A stretch of DNA of 64,000 bases from contig JAUVXW010000010.1 in assembly GCA_030603385.1 (NCBI GenBank), positions 1-64,000 on the forward strand, read 5' to 3'. The DNA comes from Promethearchaeota archaeon (lineage in GTDB: Archaea; Asgardarchaeota; Lokiarchaeia; Sigyniarchaeales; SOKP01). Below the pieces are notes generated by a model. That model searched no databases. It was not told where the DNA came from and worked only from the letters and a program-made list of their open reading frames with translations. Position 1 is the stretch's first letter, and each line of letters starts with the position of its first letter. Both the position numbers and the translations under genes were made by a program. This document shows positions 44,235 to 52,276 of the stretch, piece after piece.

Positions 44235-45815
44235 TTAATTATGGTTTATTTCTTCTCCATATCCTATTAAGCGATAACGTCTATTAATTATACGAGAAAT
44301 GGCATAAATGAAATTTTTGGGGGGGCATATTGGTGGGGAAAGTTTTATTATAGTAGAGTTTTTTAATATTTTTGTTACAGTTCCTCCAGTCTTTTCTGTA
44401 CCAACAACTAATAACAATTTCTCACCATGTTTGAGTGGTTGAACCTTCATTTGAACTTCAGAACCAATCACTCGGTCTAAAAGATGGACGTCTAACTCGA
44501 CTTCTGTTAATATTTCTGGAAGAGTTCCAGGTCCTCCAACTAGATGTCCAATTAGATGATCACCTTTGGTTAAAGCAGGATCTAATTTTGTCCCTAAACC
44601 AATTAATCCACCAGGTTTAGCAGTTTTTAAAAGATTACTTCCTTGACTAATACTTACTACCATCGATTTTATTGGCATGTATTTATCCTTAATACGAATA
44701 CCAGGTTTAATTTCGATTTGATCTCCAACCTCAATTTTTCCTTTTAATACGGAACCCCCTATTACACCGCCTTTTAAATCGATAATCTCTTTCCCAGGTC
44801 GATTGATATCAAATGATCTTGCTACTAAAAATTGAAATGATTTTTCTTCTTTAAACTCTGGAGTCGGGATTATTTCTTCAAAAGCTTTCACAACAAGATC
44901 CAAATTCGCCTCAAAAACTGCCGATACAGGTATAATTGGGGCATTCTCAGCAACAGTACCTTTAACAAATTCTTTAATCTGTTGGTAATTCTCTAAAACT
45001 TGTTCTCGAGAAACAGCATCAATTTTATTTTGTAATATTATAATATTTTTAATCCCTGCTATGTTTAAAGCAGCTAAATGTTCCCGAGTTTGAGGTTGAG
45101 GACATTTCTCGTCAGCAGCAATTAAAAAACATGCCCCATCCATTAATGAGGCACCACTTAACATGGTTGCCATCAAAATCTCGTGGCCTGGGGCATCTAC
45201 AAAAGAAATATTGCGCTTAAATTCTAAATTTCCATTGCATTTTGAACATGCAAATCGAGGTTGTCCTTTCGCTCTGTTTTTTTCTGCAAGGTGGGCTGTT
45301 GTATATTCATCGCATTTAGGACAATAAAGAATTGTAGCATTGGAATATCCTAATTTTATCGAAATGCCTCTTTCTTGCTCTTCAGAATGTCGATCAGTCC
45401 AATCTCCTGTTAAAGATTTAACCAGCGTGGTTTTACCGTGGTCTACATGACCAACAAGGCCAATATTGCATTCTGCTTGTTGTTTAATTAATTCCTTTTT
45501 TATGGATCCTTTTACCTTAGAAACTTGTTTTGGTTTTGGTTTTGGTTTAGATTTAGATTTTGATGCTGTCTTTTCACCAGTTTTTTCTTTTATTGTTGCT
45601 GAAGATTTTATTTTTCCACCTATTTCTTCAAAAACCTTTTTAGCATTTGTAATAATTTTTTCTGCAGTTACTTTTCCCACGCCTTTTATTTTTAATTTTA
45701 CTAAATCATCAGGTTCTACAGCAACCAGTTTTTCAATTGAATCTATTCCTGCCGCTTTCATTTTTTCTGCGGTTGATTTGCCAATTCCCGAGATATCTTC
45801 TAATTCATAGGACAT
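44235..45815 (-). CDS. Translation initiation factor aIF2-gamma with N-terminal helix-hairpin-helix domain
   Basis: A 526-aa protein. Residues 113-526 are a complete aIF2-gamma: G1 VGHVDHGKT (121-129), G3 DAPGH (207-211), G4 NKID (263-266), a zinc knuckle with C165, C168, C190 and C193, then domains II and III. It carries initiator Met-tRNA to the small ribosomal subunit with aIF2-alpha and -beta. Residues 1-60 are an added tandem HhH (ISGIGKSTAEKMKAAG and IKGVGKVTAEKI), as in RadA, joined by a Lys/Ser/Pro linker (61-108). Normal archaeal proteins are about 410 aa and start just before G1. Confidence 0.93.
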   Translation of the reverse strand: MSYELEDISGIGKSTAEKMKAAGIDSIEKLVAVEPDDLVKLKIKGVGKVTAEKIITNAKKVFEEIGGKIKSSATIKEKTGEKTASKSKSKPKPKPKQVSKVKGSIKKELIKQQAECNIGLVGHVDHGKTTLVKSLTGDWTDRHSEEQERGISIKLGYSNATILYCPKCDEYTTAHLAEKNRAKGQPRFACSKCNGNLEFKRNISFVDAPGHEILMATMLSGASLMDGACFLIAADEKCPQPQTREHLAALNIAGIKNIIILQNKIDAVSREQVLENYQQIKEFVKGTVAENAPIIPVSAVFEANLDLVVKAFEEIIPTPEFKEEKSFQFLVARSFDINRPGKEIIDLKGGVIGGSVLKGKIEVGDQIEIKPGIRIKDKYMPIKSMVVSISQGSNLLKTAKPGGLIGLGTKLDPALTKGDHLIGHLVGGPGTLPEILTEVELDVHLLDRVIGSEVQMKVQPLKHGEKLLLVVGTEKTGGTVTKILKNSTIIKLSPPICPPKNFIYAISRIINRRYRLIGYGEEINHN

Positions 45816-45941
45816 GTTAGTATAAAATTTAGGTATTATAACTGCTGTATAAATATTTCCCTATGAAACATTAAGCAAAGATTTTTTATTAAATTAATCA
45901 ATAAACCTATTTCTTTTAAAAAAAATTGCTTAAAAAATCTT

Positions 45942-46160
45942 TTATTTGGTCTGAATTGTTGTTATACCACCAGGTTTTTTTTCGAGCTCTTTGTAAGATA
46001 TTCTCAATAGGCTATCTACATAGAAAGTAGATAATTTGGTACAAGATTTACAGATGATATAAACTGGAGAAGGATAATGGCTAGAATCAATATCATCTAT
46101 TTCAATTTTAAATATAATTTTCGAATTACAATGTGGACATGTGTTAAACCGAAGAGGCAT
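45942..46160 (-). CDS. Small zinc-ribbon protein
   Basis: A 72-aa protein with CPHC at residues 8-11 and CKSC near residue 37, forming one four-cysteine zinc ribbon. The middle strand is KIIFKIEIDD. The C-terminus is basic. No partner is evident; it stands between the aIF2-gamma gene and the divergent protease gene. Confidence 0.55.
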   Translation of the reverse strand: MPLRFNTCPHCNSKIIFKIEIDDIDSSHYPSPVYIICKSCTKLSTFYVDSLLRISYKELEKKPGGITTIQTK

Positions 46161-46263
46161 AATAGTAATAATCCAACAATTTATTTTTATAATAAATAGA
46201 TTCTTATTTCTATTTTATTATTTCTAAAATTAAATAAATAATAACAATTTTTATTGATACTAT

Positions 46264-48393
46264 ATGGTAGAGTTTTCGTCAAAGAGGTTAGGGTCATTTT
46301 CATTTATTTTAATAATAATTACCCTAGTATTGGGTGTTTTCTTTATCAATCCTTACGCACATTTAAAAAAATTGAATTACTCAGAAATTACTCTGTCTAC
46401 TAATGGGTATTCTGAAGTTGATTTATCATTTATACCCGAAATTGATTATGACTCATTAAATGACTCTTGGTATAACCCAAAAGTTAACATGTTAATTATC
46501 ACTAAAAATGATTCTAATTTTGTCAATGCCCTAAAACCTTTGATGGATTGGAAAAATGAGAAGGGTGTTAAAACGATTATATTAAGCAATTTTTCTGCTT
46601 ATGGAGGGATAGACGATGCAGAGCGTATCCGAAACATGATAAAAGCTTATTATGAAAATGAAAATATACAGTGGGTACTGTTGGCGGGAGATGCTCAAGA
46701 TGATTTAATCCCCATTAGAAATGTATATAATCCTGATGTATATCGTGTGACCGAGGGAATTAGATCTGAAACTGTCGGTGGAGAATTTTATAAGCCAACA
46801 GACTTTTATTATGCAGATCTTACTGGTATTTGGGATAGTGATGGGGATGGAAATTGGGGAGAAGCTCCTCAAGACAATTCTTTTGGATTTGACGAAATCT
46901 CATGGATACCAGAAGTATATGTCGGAAGACTTCCCGCAAATGATGCATATGAGTTGGGAATTATGGTAAATAAAACATTAAAATATGAAAAAGACCCAGA
47001 AATTGGCGATTGGATGAACAGAATGTTATTAGCAGGGGGAATATCCGATTTCCCCGTTGGTAGTGACACTGATGGGGAATATGAAAGTGTTTTAACAGAC
47101 TATATAATTCAAAATTATGCAAAATCAATTGTAAATTATACCCATTTAATCAGAGAAGAGGGAAATCTTACTCAACCAATTCTCAATTATTATTTTAATA
47201 GTGGATATTCAACAGTTATTATGGCGGGTCATGGAGATCCCACAACATATTATATAAGCGGGTCTACTCCGGGATATACTTCTAATGATGCTAAATCATG
47301 TTCAAATACTCACATGCCTTCTTTAGTTTATCTTGACACTTGTTCGACGTCTAGTTATGATTATAATGATAACAGCATAGGAGAAATCCTAATAAACAGG
47401 AAGGATGCAGGTGCTATAGGAGTAATTGGGGGATTAAGAGTTACCTGGTATTATACAAATGATGAAAATCTTGAGAAATTAAATCGTGGAAATGCAAAAT
47501 TATTTTGGGAAGAGTTTTTCGAACAAAAGAAATTTCAACAAGGACGGGCATTATACGATTCTAAAGTTGCGTATATAAACAGTGATTATTATACTAAAGG
47601 TTCTGGTTCAACAATTTATGATTTTGAACGCAAAAATATTCTAACATATAACCTTTTAGGGGATCCAGAAGTTGATATTTACACAAATAACCCGAAAAAC
47701 GCTATAAATCCATTTAACGAAATTTATTATGAGGGAGAATTCATATCTGTCATAATCAAAGATCTTAATAACTCAATAGTTCCATATGCGAGAGTTCATT
47801 TTAAAACTTCTGATGGTAAATATTATACTACATATGCGGATATTAATGGGATTGCTAAATTCCGATTACCTAAACAGGTCAGCGAAGTGTATAATGTAAC
47901 AATAACAGGTCATAACTTAATCCCTTCATACTTCAATTTTACCACTTCTATAGATAGTGTTAAACCAGGGTTTCATGAAATTTCTTATCTACCAAAAAAT
48001 CCGTCAACTGCAAATGTAATATCTTTTAATGTAGAGGTTTTTGATAATCGCTCGGGAATAGAAAGTGTATATTTATTCATTTCTAATAACAATTTCAAAG
48101 ATTATACCTATTTTACATCATCAAATGGTTTTTTAGATAATGAAAGTGTTTTCACATTTAATGTAGATAGATTACATCCAGGTGAATATTCTTATTTTAT
48201 TTTCGTCAGAGATTATGCAAACAATACAGACGTTTTTAATTACGAAATATTCAGATTTACTATTCCGAAACCTATCATTGATTATATACTTCCTGTTTCT
48301 TTAATTGTGATTATTGGAATTGCTGGAGTTTCTGCTTTTACAATTTACAAAGGAATAAAAAAGTATTCACGAGTAATTGAGAAATTAGAATAA
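46264..48393 (+). CDS. Gingipain-like C25 cysteine peptidase, membrane anchored
   Basis: A 709-aa secreted protease. A hydrophobic segment (12-29) leads to the exterior. The caspase-like C25 domain contains VLLAGDAQDDLIPIRN, TDFYYADLTGIWDSDGDGNWG and PEVYVGRLPAND, with catalytic H323 in MAGHGDP and C360 in LDTCSTSSY. Ig-like beta domains follow (about 480-670) and a C-terminal membrane helix (about 680-700) anchors it. It should cleave extracellular proteins, perhaps for peptide nutrition, as amino-acid-fermenting Asgards need. Confidence 0.85.
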   Translation: MVEFSSKRLGSFSFILIIITLVLGVFFINPYAHLKKLNYSEITLSTNGYSEVDLSFIPEIDYDSLNDSWYNPKVNMLIITKNDSNFVNALKPLMDWKNEKGVKTIILSNFSAYGGIDDAERIRNMIKAYYENENIQWVLLAGDAQDDLIPIRNVYNPDVYRVTEGIRSETVGGEFYKPTDFYYADLTGIWDSDGDGNWGEAPQDNSFGFDEISWIPEVYVGRLPANDAYELGIMVNKTLKYEKDPEIGDWMNRMLLAGGISDFPVGSDTDGEYESVLTDYIIQNYAKSIVNYTHLIREEGNLTQPILNYYFNSGYSTVIMAGHGDPTTYYISGSTPGYTSNDAKSCSNTHMPSLVYLDTCSTSSYDYNDNSIGEILINRKDAGAIGVIGGLRVTWYYTNDENLEKLNRGNAKLFWEEFFEQKKFQQGRALYDSKVAYINSDYYTKGSGSTIYDFERKNILTYNLLGDPEVDIYTNNPKNAINPFNEIYYEGEFISVIIKDLNNSIVPYARVHFKTSDGKYYTTYADINGIAKFRLPKQVSEVYNVTITGHNLIPSYFNFTTSIDSVKPGFHEISYLPKNPSTANVISFNVEVFDNRSGIESVYLFISNNNFKDYTYFTSSNGFLDNESVFTFNVDRLHPGEYSYFIFVRDYANNTDVFNYEIFRFTIPKPIIDYILPVSLIVIIGIAGVSAFTIYKGIKKYSRVIEKLE

Positions 48394-48404
48394 AATATTT
48401 TGTA

Positions 48405-48968
48405 TTAATCTAAATCATTATCTTCCAGAGGTTCACTTTTTTTCAAATTAAGAAGATAAGAAATTGAGCTAATTGCCCCAAAGATTCCTTGTATGATTAA
48501 GGCTAAACAAATCAAAAATACAGCCAATAAATCATTGTATATAAACAAGAAAATAATTATAAAAATCCCTGCTAATGAAAATTTTATGATATATGAAATT
48601 TCGCTGAATAGGATTTTCCATACAGTAGATTTCTTTACTCGAGACTCTAATTCTTTATGATATTTTGCTTCTCCAGCTTCTTTTATATACCAACTACCTT
48701 CTATATTATTGGCAAAAAGGAATACACTCCACCATAAAATAAAGAAGCTGAGATAGAAGTCTAATGCCCCTAAAACTACTAGGGGTATCTGCATTAAAAC
48801 CATTCCTTTCCATCCAATACGTTTAGCCAATTTATTTGTCTCTAATTTTAATTCTTTCGACACATACCGCGTACTAAGTAAATCAAGTAATCGCCCTATA
48901 ATTGTAATTAAAATATTTATTAAATACTGGTACCACTGAACTTCTTGGAGGATTAATTGAAATATCAT
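48405..48968 (-). CDS. Multi-pass membrane protein of unknown function
   Basis: A 187-aa protein with about four membrane helices: a pair near 10-35, 53-83 and a pair from about 125 to 170, ending in an acidic tail EPLEDNDLD. The segment NIEGSWYIKEAGEAKYHKEL lies between them. No enzyme motif is visible and the family is not recognised. It is convergent with the C25 protease gene (12 bp apart). Confidence 0.6.
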   Translation of the reverse strand: MIFQLILQEVQWYQYLINILITIIGRLLDLLSTRYVSKELKLETNKLAKRIGWKGMVLMQIPLVVLGALDFYLSFFILWWSVFLFANNIEGSWYIKEAGEAKYHKELESRVKKSTVWKILFSEISYIIKFSLAGIFIIIFLFIYNDLLAVFLICLALIIQGIFGAISSISYLLNLKKSEPLEDNDLD

Positions 48969-49065
48969 ATTCTAGAGCTTATCTTAGTTTACTCCTTTTA
49001 AATTTTGCCTTTTTCTATGAAAAAGTTTAATTACTAGTCTTTATTATTTCTCCTTACTCATTACC

Positions 49066-49106
49066 TAATAAGAAGGTATTTACGTTGTAAATAACCGTAC
49101 TTATTA
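49066..49106 (+). ncRNA. Hairpin leader of the 5S rRNA precursor
   Basis: TAATAAG (49066-49072) pairs with CTTATTA (49100-49106), GG with CC, and TATTTAC (49077-49083) with GTAAATA (49087-49093) around a GTT loop. It ends 22 bases before the permuted 5S and could be a processing signal or part of the primary transcript. A TATA-like AAAAAGTTTAAT lies near 49019-49030. Confidence 0.4.
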
Positions 49107-49128
49107 AATGGTAAACCCGTGGTTTTAA

Positions 49129-49336
49129 AACCACATAAATGTACAACATTCAGTAAAGCGCCGGAAGTTAAACTATTAAGCGTTGCAGGATAGTACTGCA
49201 GTAAATAGTCTGTGGGAAACCTCAAACTGTAAGTTCGCTTACGGTCATGGTTTATAAGGATAATACCCGGTCCCATCTGAAAATCCAGCTTGAATCAAGG
49301 TGGATCGGGAACCCGGAAACGCTTATTTATGTGGTT
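49129..49336 (+). rRNA. 5S ribosomal RNA, circularly permuted
   Basis: All parts of an archaeal 5S rRNA are present, in swapped order. The canonical 3' part (49161-49233) has CCGGAAGTTAAAC, AAGCGTT, GGATAGTACTGCAGT and CTGTGGGAAACCT. It ends in ACTGTAAG, which pairs through a TTCG loop (49234-49237) with CTTACGGT (49238-49245), i.e. helix I closed at the natural termini. The canonical 5' part follows: ACGGTCATGG, then AATACCCGGTCCCATCTGA and GGGAACCCGGAA, with an extra hairpin (49283-49305) in loop C. New ends form a perfect 12-bp helix, AACCACATAAAT (49129-49140) with ATTTATGTGGTT (49325-49336). Relative to the Haloarcula 5S, helix IV/V shows a compensatory G-C to C-G change. No 16S or 23S is linked. 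Confidence 0.85.
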
Positions 49337-49440
49337 AAACCTAATTTACTTCCCTTAAAGATATTAGATTTTGTTTAAAAATAATTTTTTTATGTGATCA
49401 ATTATAAGTATATCATAATTAACAGTGGTAAATTGGAAAA

Positions 49441-49983
49441 ATGCCAAAAAAATATATAGTTGTTTTTAAAAGTATTGGACGAAGATGGTTCTTAATCCTT
49501 GTAATAATAATTATTATTATAGCAATTTTTAATCCAATTGCAGCAATTTGGATGGCTGGAATAACATTAGTGATGTTTTTACTATCATATATTCCAAGAC
49601 TCTTTTTCAAAAATAAACTCCACAGATTTATGAAAAAATTTTACAAGATCGAAGATGAATTGATTGCTAGAAAGCTTAAAAAACCTATTAAGAAAATCAG
49701 AGATGAGATGTTTGAATTATCTCAAAATCAAGAGAAAAAAAAAATGTTGATAGTATTTTTAAACAAACAGTACGTCTGTTACCATCAAGATACCATTAAA
49801 GCATTCAAGGAAGTTTACAATGAAGGTTATAGTGAAAAGGAAATGCTTGATAATTTGAAAAATTATAAAATTAATACTAGGCTAGAAATTAAAGCAATTC
49901 AAGACACTTTAATCAAACTTGATAGACTTAGTGAACGGGAAATTTCCGTAAAAGAGCATAAAGAAAAACAAAGATTTGCATAA
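49441..49983 (+). CDS. Membrane protein with two N-terminal helices and helical cytoplasmic domain
   Basis: A 180-aa protein. Two closely spaced hydrophobic segments (about 17-34 and 36-53) are followed by a basic, helical soluble part of about 125 residues (from FKNKLHRFMKKFYK), rich in Lys and Glu. A tyrosine-rich NKQYVCYHQDTIKAF and NEGYSEKEMLDNL lie in the middle. No family recognised. The gene starts about 100 bp after the permuted 5S. Confidence 0.6.
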   Translation: MPKKYIVVFKSIGRRWFLILVIIIIIIAIFNPIAAIWMAGITLVMFLLSYIPRLFFKNKLHRFMKKFYKIEDELIARKLKKPIKKIRDEMFELSQNQEKKKMLIVFLNKQYVCYHQDTIKAFKEVYNEGYSEKEMLDNLKNYKINTRLEIKAIQDTLIKLDRLSEREISVKEHKEKQRFA

Positions 49984-50000
49984 AGTATTGAGATAGAAAC

Positions 50001-50474
50001 TTACCTTCTCCTTCTTCCTCTTTTTATTGCTGAAAATTCAAGAATAATTCCTAATAGGGCTTCAGTGTCCATATATACATATTTTAATCCCACTATTTTA
50101 CCACTTTGTGAAACATCAATGCCCTCTTCCTTAAATTTGTCAATAATTGCTTGGAGATCACTAACGTCATAGCGAACATGATGTAAACCTTCCTTTCCCT
50201 GATCTAAAAACTCTTTGTGAATACATTCTCCACTTTCATATTGTATTAATTCAACCTCAACGTTTTCAAAAAGCCGGCTAAATGCTCCATACGCAGTCCA
50301 TTTTGTCTCCTTCCCGTGATAATTTATTTCCATTTCAAGAGGACCAAGTATATTGAATTTGGAGATTCCAAAGAAAGTTTCCATTATTTTTGCTTGTTTT
50401 TTAATATCCTTATACACATAACCCAATTGGTCTACTTTAAAATTACTCAAATCAATAGGTATATTATTTTCCAT
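50001..50474 (-). CDS. VOC-family (glyoxalase-fold) protein
   Basis: A 157-aa protein with the two paired beta-alpha-beta-beta-beta units of the VOC superfamily. QLGYVYKDIKKQAKIMETFFG starts the first unit, VEVELIQYESGE carries a metal-type Glu, GLHHVRYDVSDL a metal-type His, and GIILEFSA the last Glu. Methylmalonyl-CoA epimerases and glyoxalase-like enzymes share this design. The short length and the RGRRRR tail do not decide the substrate. Confidence 0.8.
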   Translation of the reverse strand: MENNIPIDLSNFKVDQLGYVYKDIKKQAKIMETFFGISKFNILGPLEMEINYHGKETKWTAYGAFSRLFENVEVELIQYESGECIHKEFLDQGKEGLHHVRYDVSDLQAIIDKFKEEGIDVSQSGKIVGLKYVYMDTEALLGIILEFSAIKRGRRRR

Positions 50475-50585
50475 ATTAAATCAAAATAAAATTTAGTTTG
50501 TTATACATATTGATATTAATGCTATTTATAGATTTACTATCTCCTATTCATGAAAGAAGATAATCTAAAAAAAAAAGATTTGAAT

Positions 50586-50879
50586 TTAGTCTATATCTCC
50601 AAATTTCAAATCAAAATTAAAATATTTCCTAACTGGTTTTTTCACATTCCAAACGCATTTTAATCCTTTTTCAAATTGAACTAGATCGCCCTTAGAAAAT
50701 TGAATCTTCTCATTTGTTTCTGGATCAGTTACTTCTACTTCACCTTCAAGTATATAACACGTTTCTGTATCCCCATAAGACCAATCAAATTCACTCACTT
50801 CCTTGCTCCAAGTACCCCATGATTCTACTTCTAATCTTTTCAAATCAGCTTCTGTAGGTATTTTCTTTTTCATTTTCAT
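50586..50879 (-). CDS. Cupin-domain protein (DUF861-like)
   Basis: A 97-aa single cupin of the Cupin_3 type, with WGTWSKEVSEFDWSYGD, then CYILEGEVEVT and FSKGDLVQFEKGLKCVW. The first cupin motif has no histidine (TETCYILEG) and the second has CVW, so the usual three-His metal site is absent, as in several DUF861 proteins. Function unknown. Confidence 0.8.
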   Translation of the reverse strand: MKMKKKIPTEADLKRLEVESWGTWSKEVSEFDWSYGDTETCYILEGEVEVTDPETNEKIQFSKGDLVQFEKGLKCVWNVKKPVRKYFNFDLKFGDID

Positions 50880-51160
50880 TTTTAAATCACATTTTTAAAA
50901 GAGACTGGTAGAAAATATTATTCCTATATTAATAAAATTTATTTTGAAATTGTTTATTATTGAATTATATTTAGAAAAAAGGATAAAAATCAAAAATAAA
51001 AGAATATTTTTAAAATTAATTTTTAAATTTTCGATTAACTAAAGAATATTAATTCGTAAAGAGATTATAATTATAATAAAAAAAGTTTAATCTATTCAAG
51101 AACCTCTAAAAGATTAACTTTTTAAAAATTTCGTCCAACAAATAAAGAGAGATTGTAAGA

Positions 51161-51682
51161 ATGCCACAGAAGTTCATACTAAAAATCTTAACAGCCGGGG
51201 AAGGGGGAGTTGGAAAAACAACGCTCCTACATAGGTATGTGGAGGGGAAATTCTCAGCAGATACTCGAATGACGATAGGTGTCGAATTTTTTTTGAAAGA
51301 GACGGAGATCAATGGGAATCAATGCACCCTGCAGCTCTGGGATTTTGGAAGTCAAGAAAGGTTTAGATTTTTGCTTGAAAGCTATGTTCTAGGTGCAAAA
51401 GGTGCAATGCTTATGTTCGACCTCACACGTATGTCATCACTTGGAAACCTTGAACAGTGGCTTAACATCGTTCGCAAGGGAGATCCAAATCTTCCAATTC
51501 TTTTCCTTGGTACTAAATTAGATTTGGAGGATGAAATTCAAGTAGATGATGATTATGCCCAGTCATTTCTTAATGAATACAATTTAATTGACTTTCTTAA
51601 AATCTCATCAAAAACGGGTGAAAATGTAAGTCAAGCATTTGAATTATTAACACAAAAAATCTTAGAGCGACAGACTTATTGA
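51161..51682 (+). CDS. Small GTPase with altered G3 motif
   Basis: A 173-aa Rab-like G domain. G1 is GEGGVGKTT (13-21) and the switch I Thr is in MTIGVEF (T38). G3 reads D61-F-G-S64-Q65, so the glycine equivalent to Ras Gly60 is Ser. G4 is TKLD (118-121) instead of NKxD, and G5 is ISSKTG. Loss of Gly60 blocks the active switch II conformation in Ras, so this protein may hydrolyse GTP poorly or need a partner. There is no lipidation cysteine. Its stop overlaps the TTG start of the PIN gene by four bases (TTGA). Confidence 0.9.
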   Translation: MPQKFILKILTAGEGGVGKTTLLHRYVEGKFSADTRMTIGVEFFLKETEINGNQCTLQLWDFGSQERFRFLLESYVLGAKGAMLMFDLTRMSSLGNLEQWLNIVRKGDPNLPILFLGTKLDLEDEIQVDDDYAQSFLNEYNLIDFLKISSKTGENVSQAFELLTQKILERQTY

Positions 51683-52122
51683 AGTCTAATATTAACCTAA
51701 TAGTAATTGATTCAAATTTCATTTTACTTCCTTTTCAGTTTAAAATTGATTATTTAAATGAGATAAGGAATAATTTAGAAGGAAACCTTAAGTTTGTAAT
51801 TTTTCAACAAATTCTTAATGAACTTGAAGCAAAAAAGAAAAGGGAACCGAAATCAACAAAATTCATAAGGTTACTTAATTCTGGGTTATTGTATTTAGAA
51901 AAAAATAAAGGAAAGTATGAGATTGATATTGTTGACGATATCAAACAAGAAAACGAAACAACAGATGATTATTTACTTAGAAAAATAACTGAACTAAGGG
52001 AAGAATTTCAAACAGTTTTTCTTGCCACAAACGATTCTGAATTACGTAGGAAAGCAAGACTTTCAAGTATAAATACTATTTTTCTTCGACAAAAAAAATA
52101 CTTATCAATAGAAAGAGTTTAA
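51679..52122 (+). CDS. PIN-domain nuclease (FCF1/VapC9-like)
   Basis: A 147-aa PIN domain. IDSNFILLPFQFKIDYL with D11 begins the fold, ILNELEAKKKREPKSTKF holds the conserved Glu, TTDDYLL the third acid and FLATNDSELRRKA the last Asp. The N-terminal LLPFQF is characteristic of archaeal relatives of FCF1/Utp24, endonucleases acting on pre-rRNA. It is translationally coupled to the GTPase upstream and followed 155 bp later by a second GTPase. An rRNA-processing or RNA-cleaving role is inferred. Confidence 0.8.
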   Translation: MKSNINLIVIDSNFILLPFQFKIDYLNEIRNNLEGNLKFVIFQQILNELEAKKKREPKSTKFIRLLNSGLLYLEKNKGKYEIDIVDDIKQENETTDDYLLRKITELREEFQTVFLATNDSELRRKARLSSINTIFLRQKKYLSIERV

Positions 52123-52276
52123 TAAAGTATTTAAGAAAAAATACTACACAAAAATTTTAATCTAAATTCTTTATATATTAATAAAACAATTTATAATATT
52201 TTAATCCCAGAATAATCCATTTATTAAATTTTAAATATTAAATAATTGCATTAAATCGTTAATATGGTGGTATAGG

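Noticed and set aside
49061..49276. A 71-codon minus-strand open frame across the 5S region.
   Set aside because: It runs antisense through the conserved 5S rRNA core and its product has no protein-like features.
49060..49340. SRP RNA or an unrelated structured RNA or riboswitch.
   Set aside because: The conserved words are 5S-specific (GGAAGTTAA, AGTACTG, GGGAAACC, CCCGGTCCCAT); no SRP helix 8 tetraloop motif is present.
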